DNA of 64,000 nucleotides from Sphingobium cloacae (lineage in GTDB: Bacteria > Pseudomonadota > Alphaproteobacteria > Sphingomonadales > Sphingomonadaceae), in NCBI RefSeq assembly GCF_002355855.1, contig NZ_AP017655.1:1240001-1304000 (forward strand). Direction: 5' to 3'. The notes beneath the pieces are model-generated. The model worked only from the letters and a program-made list of their open reading frames with translations, was not told where the DNA came from and ran no database searches. Each line of letters starts with the position of its first letter. The first letter of the stretch is position 1. Below, piece by piece: positions 39,828 through 51,538 of this stretch. The translations under genes were made by a program, and so were the position numbers.

Positions 39828-40008
39828 TTAGCCAGCGGCCGCCATCTTTGCAATGCGGGGGGTTGCAACGGCGGCAAAAATGCCGATGCTCGAAAAGGTA
39901 ACGGCAACGGAACTACAGGCGGCCGCCGCGCATTAGCACGAAAACGGCATTTTCCGCCTGACGATCCGGACACGTCCAACAGCCTGATGCAAAGGGAGAC
40001 AATCGACC

Positions 40009-40626
40009 ATGGCCGACACCCCCGAAACGCCCGCCAAGACAAGCCCGAAAACCGCCGCCAAGTCCCCCAAGGCGAAACCGGTCAAGGCTCCGGGCGCCCG
40101 TGCGGCCACCGCCAAGGCCGCCGCGCCGGTCAAGAATGCCGCCACGCACAAGGCGCCCGCCGCCAAGGCCAAGAGCGGCACTTCAAAGGGCCTGAGCGGA
40201 CAGATCGCACCTATCAAGGCGCAAGCGGAGAAAGCGGCGAAGAGCGCCAAGGACAAGCTGAACGCCGTGGATTGGAAAGCGCATATCGACCCGCTCAAGG
40301 AGCAAGCTGGCAAGACCGCCCGCTCTGCCGCGACCATGGCCAAGGACCAGACGGGATCGGCGATGCAGGGCCTTGCCAAGTTGATCTCCGAAACGGCCGG
40401 CACCGTGGATGCGAAGCTCGGCCCGCAATATGGCGACTATGCCCGGCAGGCCGCCGAATCGTTCGCCAGCGCCGCCAACACGCTCGACAGCAAGGATGTC
40501 GATCAACTCATGACCGAAGCGCGCGATTTCGTGCGCAAGAGTCCGGCGGTCGCGATCGGCGCGGCGGCGGTGGTGGGCTTCGTGCTGATGCGGCTTGCCA
40601 AGGGGTCGTCGGACGACGAGGCCTGA
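40009..40626 (+). CDS. Ala/Lys-rich protein with C-terminal membrane segment
   Basis: 205 residues. The first 60 are an Ala/Lys/Pro-rich, histone-tail-like region with many AAK repeats. A helical amphipathic middle follows, then a C-terminal span VAIGAAAVVGFVLMRLAKG, the layout of DUF883/ElaB-type inner-membrane proteins. GGGAG-type ribosome site before ATG. First of four closely spaced genes (40009-41962), probably an envelope or stress operon. The function is not known to me. Confidence 0.65.
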   Translation: MADTPETPAKTSPKTAAKSPKAKPVKAPGARAATAKAAAPVKNAATHKAPAAKAKSGTSKGLSGQIAPIKAQAEKAAKSAKDKLNAVDWKAHIDPLKEQAGKTARSAATMAKDQTGSAMQGLAKLISETAGTVDAKLGPQYGDYARQAAESFASAANTLDSKDVDQLMTEARDFVRKSPAVAIGAAAVVGFVLMRLAKGSSDDEA

Positions 40627-40654
40627 GCGGGGCCGTAACAGGGCGGAGAAGGCA

Positions 40655-41029
40655 TTGACCCAGGAACCGGGGGAAACGGTGGAAACGCCGCAGACCGATG
40701 GGCGGGACGAGTCCGTCCGCGACAGCATCGCGCGCCTTTATGCCGATGGCCGCGCCTATGCCGAGGCGGAGGTCGAACGGCAGAAGCTGCGCGCAGGCCT
40801 CGCCGCAGCGGGTGTCCGGGACGCCGCCATATTGGGCGGCCTGGCGCTGATGTTGCTGTTTGGCGTGATCGTCGCCGGGCTCGTCGGCCTGATCTTCGGC
40901 CTTGCCCCGATGCTCGGCCCACTGGGCGCGACAGGCGCGGTGCTGGGCGGAACGCTGTTGGTCGTCCTGCTCCTGCTGCTGCTGGCGAAGGCGCGGATCG
41001 GGCGCATGAAAAGGGCGATGAAGCCATGA
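40655..41029 (+). CDS. Phage holin family (DUF1469-like) membrane protein
   Basis: 124 residues from TTG 40655, selected because GGAG lies 6 bases upstream. Residues 20-45 are an acidic helix (SIARLYADGRAYAEAEVERQK); two spans follow (AAILGGLALMLLFGVIVAGL and LGGTLLVVLLLLLLAKARIG). This is the Actinobacteria-type/YqjE holin superfamily layout. The stop overlaps the next ATG. Confidence 0.7.
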   Translation: MTQEPGETVETPQTDGRDESVRDSIARLYADGRAYAEAEVERQKLRAGLAAAGVRDAAILGGLALMLLFGVIVAGLVGLIFGLAPMLGPLGATGAVLGGTLLVVLLLLLLAKARIGRMKRAMKP

Positions 41030-41328
41030 GCCACGAAACAGCCTATCGTGCCGCCGTCGAACAGGCCGAGGAAAAGAAGGCGCGGTTCTTCCTGTCCGCG
41101 CAAGCCGCAAAGGCCCGCGTCGCTCCTGCCCGCCTGAAACAGGATGCGAAGGATCAACTGACCTCATTTGCCATGGATGGGGTCGTCAAGGTGCGTCAGC
41201 ATCCGGTCGCCGCAGGAGCTGGACTGGCGGCCTTCACGCTCTATCTCGCCCGGCGGCCGCTGGCGGCACTTTTCCGCCGCCTGCACGTTCGTCTGAGAAA
41301 TCGCAACACGGAGAATGAAGATGGCTGA
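41026..41328 (+). CDS. Small unknown protein of the DUF883/holin operon
   Basis: 100 residues, start overlapping the holin-family stop (ATGA). Charged N-terminal half and a hydrophobic stretch GAGLAAFTLYLARRPLAALF. No family recognised. By context a partner of the neighbouring membrane proteins (YqjD/YqjE/YqjK-like arrangement). Confidence 0.6.
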   Translation: MSHETAYRAAVEQAEEKKARFFLSAQAAKARVAPARLKQDAKDQLTSFAMDGVVKVRQHPVAAGAGLAAFTLYLARRPLAALFRRLHVRLRNRNTENEDG

Positions 41329-41962
41329 TATCCGCGCTCAACTCACCCGCGTTCGCGAGGCGGCGAACGACATCGCCGAAAACGCGACCGACCGCCTGCG
41401 CGACACGCGTGACAGCGCCAGCGAAGTCTACGCGTCCTCGCGCGAACGGGCGGAGGCGGCTTATGCCGATGCCCGCGACCGTACGCAAAAGGCCGCCACC
41501 CGCGCCAATGAGATCATTCAGGACCATCCCGTCACCGCCGTCGCCGGAGCGGTCGCCGTCGGCGCGCTGGTGGCATGGATGTTCCCGAAAAGCCGCAAGA
41601 TGATGAAGGCGCTTCCCGCCATGGCTGTCACCGTAGGGGAGCGTGTCCTGGAGGCTGCGGCCACCGCCCGCAACGCCGCGTCCGATAATGCGGACACCGC
41701 GAAGGAAAACGCGACCAGCGCCCTGCTGACAGCAAGGGACAACGCCAGCGAAGTCTTTCACACGGTGAAGGAAAATGCAGGCGAAGCGCTGCAAAGTGCT
41801 CGGGAAAACGCAGCGCAACTTGCCGCCCATGCGCGTGAAAGCGCCGCCGCGGCGGATTTGCCGGCGAAGGCGTCACGTCTCGCCGATGAGGCGATCGCCC
41901 TCATCGCCGCGAAGGCCGATGCCTTCAGCGAGGCGCTCAAGGCCCGATTGCCGAAACGGTAA
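41321..41962 (+). CDS. Ala-rich amphipathic-helix protein with one membrane span
   Basis: 213 residues from ATG 41321 (GGAG 7 bases upstream; ATG 41315 is too close). An apolipoprotein-like helical N-terminus with ENATDRLRDTRDSASE, a span PVTAVAGAVAVGALVAWMF near residue 70, and a second helical repeat region with ENAGEALQSARENAAQL. Resembles DUF883-type proteins. It overlaps the previous gene by 8 bases and ends the operon. Confidence 0.65.
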   Translation: MADIRAQLTRVREAANDIAENATDRLRDTRDSASEVYASSRERAEAAYADARDRTQKAATRANEIIQDHPVTAVAGAVAVGALVAWMFPKSRKMMKALPAMAVTVGERVLEAAATARNAASDNADTAKENATSALLTARDNASEVFHTVKENAGEALQSARENAAQLAAHARESAAAADLPAKASRLADEAIALIAAKADAFSEALKARLPKR

Positions 41963-42060
41963 TCGCCTTGACCCGAAACGCAAGCGGCCGTCCCCGGCTT
42001 TCCCTTGGAGGCGATGGCGGCCGCTGCTAGGAACCCGCCCAAATCCCTAAGGAGAAAGTC

Positions 42061-42285
42061 ATGAGCAAGCTGCACCTTGTGATGGGCGGTCGCGTCAAGA
42101 ATCCCCAGACGCTGGAATTCGATGACCTCGGCGCCATTGATGTCGTCGGCGTGTTCCCCGATTACACCAGCGCCGAAAAGGCATGGCGCGGCGCGGCTCA
42201 GCGCACCGTCGATGACGCGGAAATGCGCTATGTGATCGTGCACCTGCACCGCCTGCTGGAACCGGAATTGCCCAAGATGCAATGA
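42061..42285 (+). CDS. DUF4170 family protein
   Basis: 74 residues with a perfect AAGGAG ribosome site. The sequence LHLVMGGRVKNPQTLEFDD and FPDYTSAEKAWRGAAQRTVDDA...YVIVHLHRLL is the short DUF4170 family, common in alphaproteobacteria. Function unknown; family members are cytoplasmic and about this size. Confidence 0.85.
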   Translation: MSKLHLVMGGRVKNPQTLEFDDLGAIDVVGVFPDYTSAEKAWRGAAQRTVDDAEMRYVIVHLHRLLEPELPKMQ

Positions 42286-42302
42286 GGGCTTTACGAATAG
42301 CG

Positions 42303-42357
42303 GCTTTGGGCGGAACAGGGATAGTCCTTTTCGCCCCAAGCTTATAGAAGGACTATC
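42303..42357. other. Two overlapping inverted repeats between DUF4170 and rhomboid genes
   Basis: GATAGTCCTT (42320-42329) pairs perfectly with AAGGACTATC (42348-42357). An overlapping pairing joins GCTTTGGGCG (42303-42312) with CGCCCCAAGC (42332-42341), with one mismatch. The two stems interleave, so they could switch. The position between convergent genes makes a bidirectional terminator the simplest reading. Confidence 0.5.
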
Positions 42358-42434
42358 TTCCTTCCGGCACCCTGCAAGGGAAACAAGCGGCTCGGATCAT
42401 TCCGCCAGATGGCTTCCGAGATTCAACCCAGCTA

Positions 42435-43094
42435 TCAATTCACGGCTTGAGGCCGTTTCCTGAACCGCCACCGCAACAGGGGCCGGGTAAGCGCCAAGCC
42501 CGCAAGGAAGCCTCCGATATGCGCGGCCACCGCGATCCGGCCCAGATCGCCGATCCCGCCCGCTGTCGCGACCCCGATCATCAGCTGGATCGCGATCCAG
42601 CCCGCCGCAAGCCACAGCACCCGCACCAGATTGGCCGATAGCGGTCCAATCCGCCGCACATTCTGCTGGCTGTAGAGCAGCGAATAGGTCGCTATGATGG
42701 CGGAGATCGCTCCACTCGCCCCGACCATCGGGGAGGTGGAGCCGGGATCGACCGCCCACTGCACCAGCGTCGCGCCATAGGCGCCGCCGACATAGAGGAT
42801 CAGCGTTCCCCAGCGGCCCAGCACATGCTCCACCTGCCGCCCACAGAAAACCAGCATCAGCAGATTGAAGCCGATATGCAGCCATCCCGCATGAATCAGC
42901 GTGCAACTGAGCGGCGTCAATCCCGCCGGCACCGCCCACATACCGTCGAGAAGATGGGAATCGCCGATCCGGGCGGGGATAAAGCCGCCCATGATCGCGG
43001 CATTGTCCACCTGCTTCGTCAGGTACGACAGCAGGAATGCGGCGAAAGTGACCGCCGCAATTCCATCGGTCATGCGCCCGATCGGCAGTCTCAC
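42435..43094 (-). CDS. Rhomboid-family intramembrane serine protease
   Basis: 219 residues with about six spans. Catalytic Ser in VGASGAISA and the His in AAHIGGFLAGL are both present, and HIGFNLLMLVFCGRQVE matches the oxyanion-side helix of rhomboids. It cleaves membrane proteins within the bilayer. It follows greA by four bases and is probably the last gene of the carA-to-greA operon. Confidence 0.92.
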   Translation of the reverse strand: MRLPIGRMTDGIAAVTFAAFLLSYLTKQVDNAAIMGGFIPARIGDSHLLDGMWAVPAGLTPLSCTLIHAGWLHIGFNLLMLVFCGRQVEHVLGRWGTLILYVGGAYGATLVQWAVDPGSTSPMVGASGAISAIIATYSLLYSQQNVRRIGPLSANLVRVLWLAAGWIAIQLMIGVATAGGIGDLGRIAVAAHIGGFLAGLALTRPLLRWRFRKRPQAVN

Positions 43095-43098
43095 GGGA

Positions 43099-43575
43099 TC
43101 AGACGAACGCGATCTTGTCGATCAGGTAGAATTTGTCGCCCGCCGGGACAGACACTTCCACCTCATCTCCGACTTCCCGGCCAATCAGTGCACGGCCCAG
43201 CGGGCTGTTATAGGAAATCATGCCCGCCTTGGCATCCGCCTCGGCCTGCCCCACGATCTGATACTGGACCGGCTTTTCGTCCTCGTCCAGCAGCGTCACC
43301 GTCGCGCCGAAGATCACCTTGTCCCCCGACAGGGTCTTGGGATCGATCACCTGCGCGCGGGACAGCTTGTCTTCCAGATCGGCGATGGTAGCTTCGACCT
43401 GGCCCTGCCGTTCCTTGGCCGCATGATATTCGGCATTTTCCGACAGGTCGCCATGCGCGCGCGCTTCTTCGATCGCATCCACGATCAGAGGCCGCTCAGC
43501 CTTCAACTCGCGAAGCTGCGCCGTGAGCTTGTCATAGCCCATTTGAAGCATCGGCATCTTCTCGACGGTCGCCAT
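43099..43575 (-). CDS. greA: Transcription elongation factor GreA
   Basis: 158 residues from ATG 43575. N-terminal coiled coil with [18 protein letters not shown], the acidic tip region [21 protein letters not shown], and the C-terminal FKBP-like domain [22 protein letters not shown]. It rescues backtracked RNA polymerase. Eighteen codons of open frame upstream of the chosen start are not family-like. Same strand as carB, about 80 bases away. Confidence 0.96.
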   Translation of the reverse strand: MATVEKMPMLQMGYDKLTAQLRELKAERPLIVDAIEEARAHGDLSENAEYHAAKERQGQVEATIADLEDKLSRAQVIDPKTLSGDKVIFGATVTLLDEDEKPVQYQIVGQAEADAKAGMISYNSPLGRALIGREVGDEVEVSVPAGDKFYLIDKIAFV

Positions 43576-43656
43576 TATTGCAAATCCTTCGTCAAAACTT
43601 CCCTCTGGCGGCTCCATGGTCGAGGCCACCCGCAGCGTGTTCCTTCATGCAGGGGG

Positions 43657-46991
<3,335 letters not shown>

Positions 46992-46992
<1 letters not shown>

Positions 46993-47444
46993 TAGTTTGC
47001 GAGCTCTTCAATCAGAATCGCCCAGTCGTCGGGCAAAATTTGCGATGTTTGAAAGGCGAAATCAGCGCGAACCCTAAACAAGTTATTGAACGGCTGGCCA
47101 TTCTTGAATGACGGCAATTTCGCCTTCGCTTGCTCAATCGTCATGCGAGCATGAGGGTTACCTAATGGTTTGATCCTGAAAGGAAGAACCCATTTTTCCG
47201 GCCAAATATGGGCCACTTCCGCGTTTTCGTCCGGCTTTGAGTGAACAATAAAAGGGACCGTAAGCGCTTTATCTTCGCTGCTGTATAAAATCCCCAACGC
47301 ACCCACTGGCATTTTACGGGCTTTTGTTCTCCGTCCCTTTTCCTGCGGGCTACCGGCTTCCATCCTCGAAACCGCCCAAGTCTTTGAACCAACACCCGCC
47401 CAGATGTTAGTTAGAGTCGAAGAGGCAAAGACATAGATGTCCAT
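46992..47444 (-). CDS. Unknown protein embedded between carA and carB
   Basis: 150 residues from ATG 47444, which overlaps the carA stop, and ending TAA on the first base of the carB ATG. Its DNA is visibly AT-richer than both neighbours and codon use differs. Segments: [57 protein letters not shown] and [15 protein letters not shown]. The WxV...GxxGILY...W...PFxI pattern is faintly like PUA/EVE-type domains; I do not claim membership. It looks transferred, yet it is fitted precisely for translational coupling, so it should be expressed with pyrimidine synthesis. Confidence 0.75.
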
Positions 47445-48610
47445 CACCGCAACCCCTCCACAAACCGCTGGAACAGATAGAAGCTGTCCTGCGGCCCCGG
47501 TGAGGCTTCGGGGTGGTACTGAACCGAAAAGGCCTTTTTGTCCGTCAGTTCGATGCCGCAATTGCTACCGTCGAAGAGCGACACATGGGTCGGCTTCGCA
47601 TTGGCGGGTAGCGTGTCGGTGTCGACCGCGAAGCCGTGGTTCATGCTGGTGATTTCGACAAGGCCGTCCTCCAGCCGCTTGACCGGATGGTTCGCGCCAC
47701 GATGGCCCTGATGCATCTTGACCGTCTTCGCACCCACGGCCAGTCCCAGCAACTGATGGCCAAGACAGATGCCGAAGATCGGCAGGTCCGCCTCCAGCGC
47801 CTGCCGGATCACCGGCACCGCATATTCACCGGTCGCGGCGGGATCGCCCGGACCGTTGGAAAGGAACAGGCCGTCGGGCTTCTGCTCCATGAGCTGTTCG
47901 AAGCTCGCGGTGGCGGGCAGCACGGTGACGCGCGCGCCAGCCTTCACCAGATTGCGGAAGATGTTGTTCTTCGCGCCATAGTCGATGGCGACGACATGGG
48001 GCCGCTCGTCCCCCGCCTCGCCCACGCCATAGCCGAAGCCCAGACGCCAGATGCCATCCTTCCACAAGCGGCTTTCCTGGCCCGTCACTTCGACGGCGAG
48101 GTCCATGCCTTCGAGGCCCGGCCAGCTTGCCGCCTTCTCCGCGAGGGCGGCGAGATCGAACCGGCCTTCGGGATTATGGGCGATCACGACATTGGGGGCG
48201 CCCTTCAGCCGGATCATCCGCGTCAGCGCGCGGGTATCGACGCCCGCAAGGCCGATGCGGCCATTTTGCTTCATCCACTGGTCGAAGGGTTCGACGTTGC
48301 GGAAATTGCTGGGCTCGGTCACGTCCTGCCGCACGATGCAGCCCAGTGCATGGGGGCTGTCCGCCTCCACATCATCGAGGTTCGTGCCGACATTGCCGAT
48401 ATGGGGAAAGGTGAAATTGATGATCTGCCCGGCATAGCTGGGATCGGTCATGATCTCCTGATAGCCGGTGATGGAGGTGTTGAAGCAAAGCTCTCCCACC
48501 GCTTCGCCGACCGCGCCGAAGCCGCGTCCGAACACTGCGGAGCCATCGGCGAAAACCAATACCCCCGTCGCTCCGTTCGGGATGTAGCCTGATGATGACT
48601 TGCTCATCAT
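47444..48610 (-). CDS. carA: Carbamoyl-phosphate synthase, small (glutamine amidotransferase) subunit
   Basis: 388 residues. N-terminal CPSase_sm domain (GVLVFADGSAVFGRGFGAVG, GYQEIMTDPSYAGQI), then the GATase1 domain with FGICLGHQLL (catalytic Cys), and the His/Glu pair in QYHPEASPGPQDS. Supplies ammonia to CarB. Starts ATG 48610; the second codon is also ATG. Separated from carB by the inserted gene. Confidence 0.97.
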   Translation of the reverse strand: MMSKSSSGYIPNGATGVLVFADGSAVFGRGFGAVGEAVGELCFNTSITGYQEIMTDPSYAGQIINFTFPHIGNVGTNLDDVEADSPHALGCIVRQDVTEPSNFRNVEPFDQWMKQNGRIGLAGVDTRALTRMIRLKGAPNVVIAHNPEGRFDLAALAEKAASWPGLEGMDLAVEVTGQESRLWKDGIWRLGFGYGVGEAGDERPHVVAIDYGAKNNIFRNLVKAGARVTVLPATASFEQLMEQKPDGLFLSNGPGDPAATGEYAVPVIRQALEADLPIFGICLGHQLLGLAVGAKTVKMHQGHRGANHPVKRLEDGLVEITSMNHGFAVDTDTLPANAKPTHVSLFDGSNCGIELTDKKAFSVQYHPEASPGPQDSFYLFQRFVEGLR

Positions 48611-48831
48611 CAGGCGGTCCGTTCCGAACTGCCAAAACCAATAACGCGCACGGTCAGGGATTTGGCGTCGGCCATGGCTTGCTGAGTCCTTCTTATGCTT
48701 TTGCGGGGTCCCGTCTGCGGCGGGTTAAACGGCCGGTCACCTATGCCGCCACGCCGTTGCGGTCAACTCCTGTTAAAAATCTCTTTTCGCATTATATCTG
48801 TCTCTTTCCCAAGAACAGGATTCATATCGCC

Positions 48832-49284
48832 ATGATTCGCGAGCAGCTAAAGAGCGCCCAGGTCGAAGCCATGAAGGGCGGCGACAAGGAGCGCCTGGCC
48901 GCCGTGCGGCTGATCCTCGCCAAGCTCAAGGATCGCGACATCGAATTGCGGACCGCCAGCAATGTTCCCGACGACGACGCGGTGGTGGTCGAGGTGTTGC
49001 AGAAGATGGCCAAGCAGCGCCGCGAATCGATCGAGATGTTCAGGAATGGCGGCCGCGACGAACTGGCCGCGAAGGAAGAGGCCGAACTCGCCGTGATCGA
49101 CAGCTTCCTTCCCGCGCAACTGAGCGAGGATGAGACGAAGGCCGCGATCGAGGGCATCAAGGCCGAAGTCGGCGCGTCGAGCGTCAAGGACATGGGGAAG
49201 GTGATGGCGGTGTTGAAGGAACGCCATGGCTCCGTGATCGACATGAGCAAGGCCAGCGGGCTGGTGAAGGCGGCTTTGGGGTAA
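48832..49284 (+). CDS. yqeY: YqeY/GatB-like aminoacyl-tRNA-associated protein
   Basis: 150 residues from ATG 48832. MIREQLKSAQVEAMKGGDKERLAAVRLILAKLKDRDIE and EELAVIDSFLPAQLSEDE (here AELAVIDSFLPAQL) plus DMGKVMAVLKER define the YqeY family, related to the tail of GatB. First gene of the yqeY-dnaG-rpoD run. The 220 bases to carA hold both promoters but I cannot assign them firmly. Confidence 0.95.
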   Translation: MIREQLKSAQVEAMKGGDKERLAAVRLILAKLKDRDIELRTASNVPDDDAVVVEVLQKMAKQRRESIEMFRNGGRDELAAKEEAELAVIDSFLPAQLSEDETKAAIEGIKAEVGASSVKDMGKVMAVLKERHGSVIDMSKASGLVKAALG

Positions 49285-49306
49285 GAGCGCAGAGAGCTAC
49301 CACCCC

Positions 49307-49536
49307 CCGTTCGTTTCGAGCGAAGTCGAGAAACGCCCCGCATAGCCCCGATCCCATGACAATGCTCGACTCGAACCGGCGTTCAGGCATAATCCGCCCA
49401 TGGCTTTCTGGACCTACATGTTGAGATGCTCCGATGGCCGCTATTATACCGGCCATATCGTTGACAACTGGTCGCTTGTTTCGCATTTTGCGAAGCCCCC
49501 GCGCGAGCGTTTCTCGACTTCGCTCGAAACGAACGG
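49307..49536. repeat. Inverted pair of a 29-bp sphingomonad repeat
   Basis: The unit starting CCGTTCGTTTCGAGCGAAGT at 49307-49335 recurs as its exact reverse complement at 49508-49536 (29 of 29 bases). Each unit also contains the short dyad TTTCGAGCGAAGTCGAGAAA-like arms. The 172 bases between them contain the GIY-YIG fragment. This is the intergenic stretch between yqeY and dnaG. Confidence 0.85.
49400..49475 (+). pseudogene. Truncated GIY-YIG nuclease (N-terminal fragment)
   Basis: ATG 49400 opens MAFWTYMLRCSDGRYYTGH, the first strand and YYTGH form of GIY-YIG proteins. After about 20 residues the frame runs into unrelated sequence and the 29-bp repeat. The catalytic Arg and Glu region is missing. 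It lies within the inverted repeat pair, suggesting loss by recombination at the repeats. Confidence 0.7.
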
Positions 49537-49590
49537 AGGTGGGGAGACAGAAACGGGGATGGATGGGGGTAGGACCATCTCCTCCCCCGC

Positions 49591-49612
49591 CCCCTCCCGC
49601 AAGCGGGAGGGG
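49591..49612 (+). repeat. GC-rich palindrome abutting the dnaG start
   Basis: CCCCTCCCGC (49591-49600) and GCGGGAGGGG (49603-49612) form a perfect 10-bp stem with a 2-base centre. The likely ribosome site GGAG (49611-49614) overlaps its end, 6 bases before the TTG start of dnaG, so folding could limit dnaG translation. Confidence 0.6.
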
Positions 49613-49617
49613 AGCCA

Positions 49618-51495
49618 TTGAGCCTTACCCCCGCCTTTCTTGACGAACTTCGCGCGCGCACGTCGCTGTCGACGCTGATCGGCCGCACGGTAAAAGTGCA
49701 GAAGGCGGGCCGCGAATATAAGGCCTGCTGCCCTTTCCATAATGAAAAGACGCCCAGTTTCACGATCAATGACGAAAAGGGCTTCTACCATTGCTTCGGC
49801 TGTGGCGCGCATGGCGATGCGATCCGCTGGATGACGGATCAGCGCGGCCTGCCCTTCATGGAGGCGGTGAAGGAACTGGCGCAGGCGGCAGGCATGGAGG
49901 TCCCCGCCCCCGACCCCCGCGCCGCTCGCCGCGCCGAACAGGCCAAAGGGCTGCATGACGCCATGGCGGCGGCCCAGAGCTTCTTCGAGGAGCAACTCGG
50001 CGGCATCGACGGCGCGGAGGCCCGCGCCTATCTCCAGCGCCGGGGCATCACGGACGCGACCCGGCGCGCTTTCGGTTTCGGCTATTCCCCGGATTCGCGC
50101 GGCAGGCTCAAGACCGCGCTCAAGGATTTCGGCGATCCGATGCTGGTCGAGGCGGGGCTGCTGATCGACCCGGATGGCGAGCGGGAATCCTACGACCGTT
50201 TCCGGGGTCGCCTGATGCTCCCCATCCGTGACATTCGCGGCCGGGTGATCGCGTTCGGAGGCCGGATATTGGGTCAGGGCGAGCCCAAATATCTCAACTC
50301 CCCCGACACGCCGCTCTTCGACAAGGGCCGCACGCTCTACAATATCGACCGCGCTTCCCCCGCCAGCCGCCAGACGGGCCGCATCATCGTGGTCGAAGGC
50401 TATATGGATGTGATCGCGCTGGCGCAGGCCGGTTTCGCCGAAGCCGTCGCCCCCCTTGGCACCGCGCTTACAGAGTATCAGATCGAGCGATTGTGGAAGA
50501 TGGCGGACGTGCCGGTCCTCTGCTTCGACGGCGACTCGGCGGGGCAGAAGGCGGCGATCCGCGCCGCCACCCGCGCCCTGCCCCTGCTGCGCCCGGGCAT
50601 GAGCCTTGCCTTCGCGACCCTGCCTGTGGGGCAGGACCCGGACGACCTCATCCGCGCCGAAGGTTCCGCCGCCATGGAAGCGGTGCTGGAACGCGCGCAG
50701 CCGCTGGTGGAGCGCCTCTGGAGCCATGAACATGGCGCCGCCCCGCTCGACACGCCGGAACAGCGCGCCGCGCTCAAACAGCGCCTCTCCGCCCTCACCG
50801 ACGCCATTACCCATCCCGATGTGCGCGCCCATTATGTGCAGGCGTTCCGTGAGCGTTACGATGCCCTGTTCTTCGCCCGCCGCCCGGCTTTCGCCGCCGG
50901 GCCGCGCCATAATCCGCGAGGCGCGGGCGGCAACTGGCAGCGCGACCGGCGCGGTAACTGGAAACCCCCGCTTCCACCCGCCGGAACCGAAGCCCGCGCC
51001 ATCGGCGAAAGCGGCATGGAACAGCGCCTTCTGCGCGCGATCCTGGCCAGTTTGCTGCGTCATCCCGAACAGATCGCGTTCCACCGCGAAAGCCTTGCGA
51101 GCCTCCAGATCGCCGACTCCGCGCTCGCGCAATTGCTCGATGCGATGATCGCCGCGTCATTCCGCAAAGAAACAGTTGAAACGAAGGGCCTCCTTACCAT
51201 ATTGGGGCAAGGTGAAGTGTATAATATGGCGAAGGGGATGCTCCGGGCCGACACGTTCACATTCACCCCTCACAGAGTGACAGCCGACCCTGATCGCGTG
51301 GCGCGCGATCTGGACGAGGCGATTCGGGTGATGGCGCAGGGACCGGAGCTTGAGGCGGCGTTGGCGGAGGCCACGAAAAGGGCAAGGGAAGACCTGAGCG
51401 AGGAAACCTTTGCCGAGCAGCAACGGGTTCATCGTCTGAAGATGGACCATGATCGCCGCTTGGCGGAACTGGCGCAGTCCGAAGACATTATCTGA
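49618..51495 (+). CDS. dnaG: DNA primase
   Basis: 625 residues from TTG 49618. Zinc-binding domain CCPFHNEKTPSF...FHCFGCGAHGD (here YHCFGCG), the RNA-polymerase domain GRLMLPIRDIRGRVIAFGGR, TOPRIM motifs VVEGYMDVIAL and CFDGDSAG, and the C-terminal DnaB-interaction region. Makes RNA primers at the replication fork. A start at TTG with the ribosome site in a hairpin suggests low expression. Confidence 0.96.
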   Translation: MSLTPAFLDELRARTSLSTLIGRTVKVQKAGREYKACCPFHNEKTPSFTINDEKGFYHCFGCGAHGDAIRWMTDQRGLPFMEAVKELAQAAGMEVPAPDPRAARRAEQAKGLHDAMAAAQSFFEEQLGGIDGAEARAYLQRRGITDATRRAFGFGYSPDSRGRLKTALKDFGDPMLVEAGLLIDPDGERESYDRFRGRLMLPIRDIRGRVIAFGGRILGQGEPKYLNSPDTPLFDKGRTLYNIDRASPASRQTGRIIVVEGYMDVIALAQAGFAEAVAPLGTALTEYQIERLWKMADVPVLCFDGDSAGQKAAIRAATRALPLLRPGMSLAFATLPVGQDPDDLIRAEGSAAMEAVLERAQPLVERLWSHEHGAAPLDTPEQRAALKQRLSALTDAITHPDVRAHYVQAFRERYDALFFARRPAFAAGPRHNPRGAGGNWQRDRRGNWKPPLPPAGTEARAIGESGMEQRLLRAILASLLRHPEQIAFHRESLASLQIADSALAQLLDAMIAASFRKETVETKGLLTILGQGEVYNMAKGMLRADTFTFTPHRVTADPDRVARDLDEAIRVMAQGPELEAALAEATKRAREDLSEETFAEQQRVHRLKMDHDRRLAELAQSEDII

Positions 51496-51538
51496 TTTGG
51501 ATCGGTTCCCCCGGAACCGATGGAGTTAAGGCGAGTAA

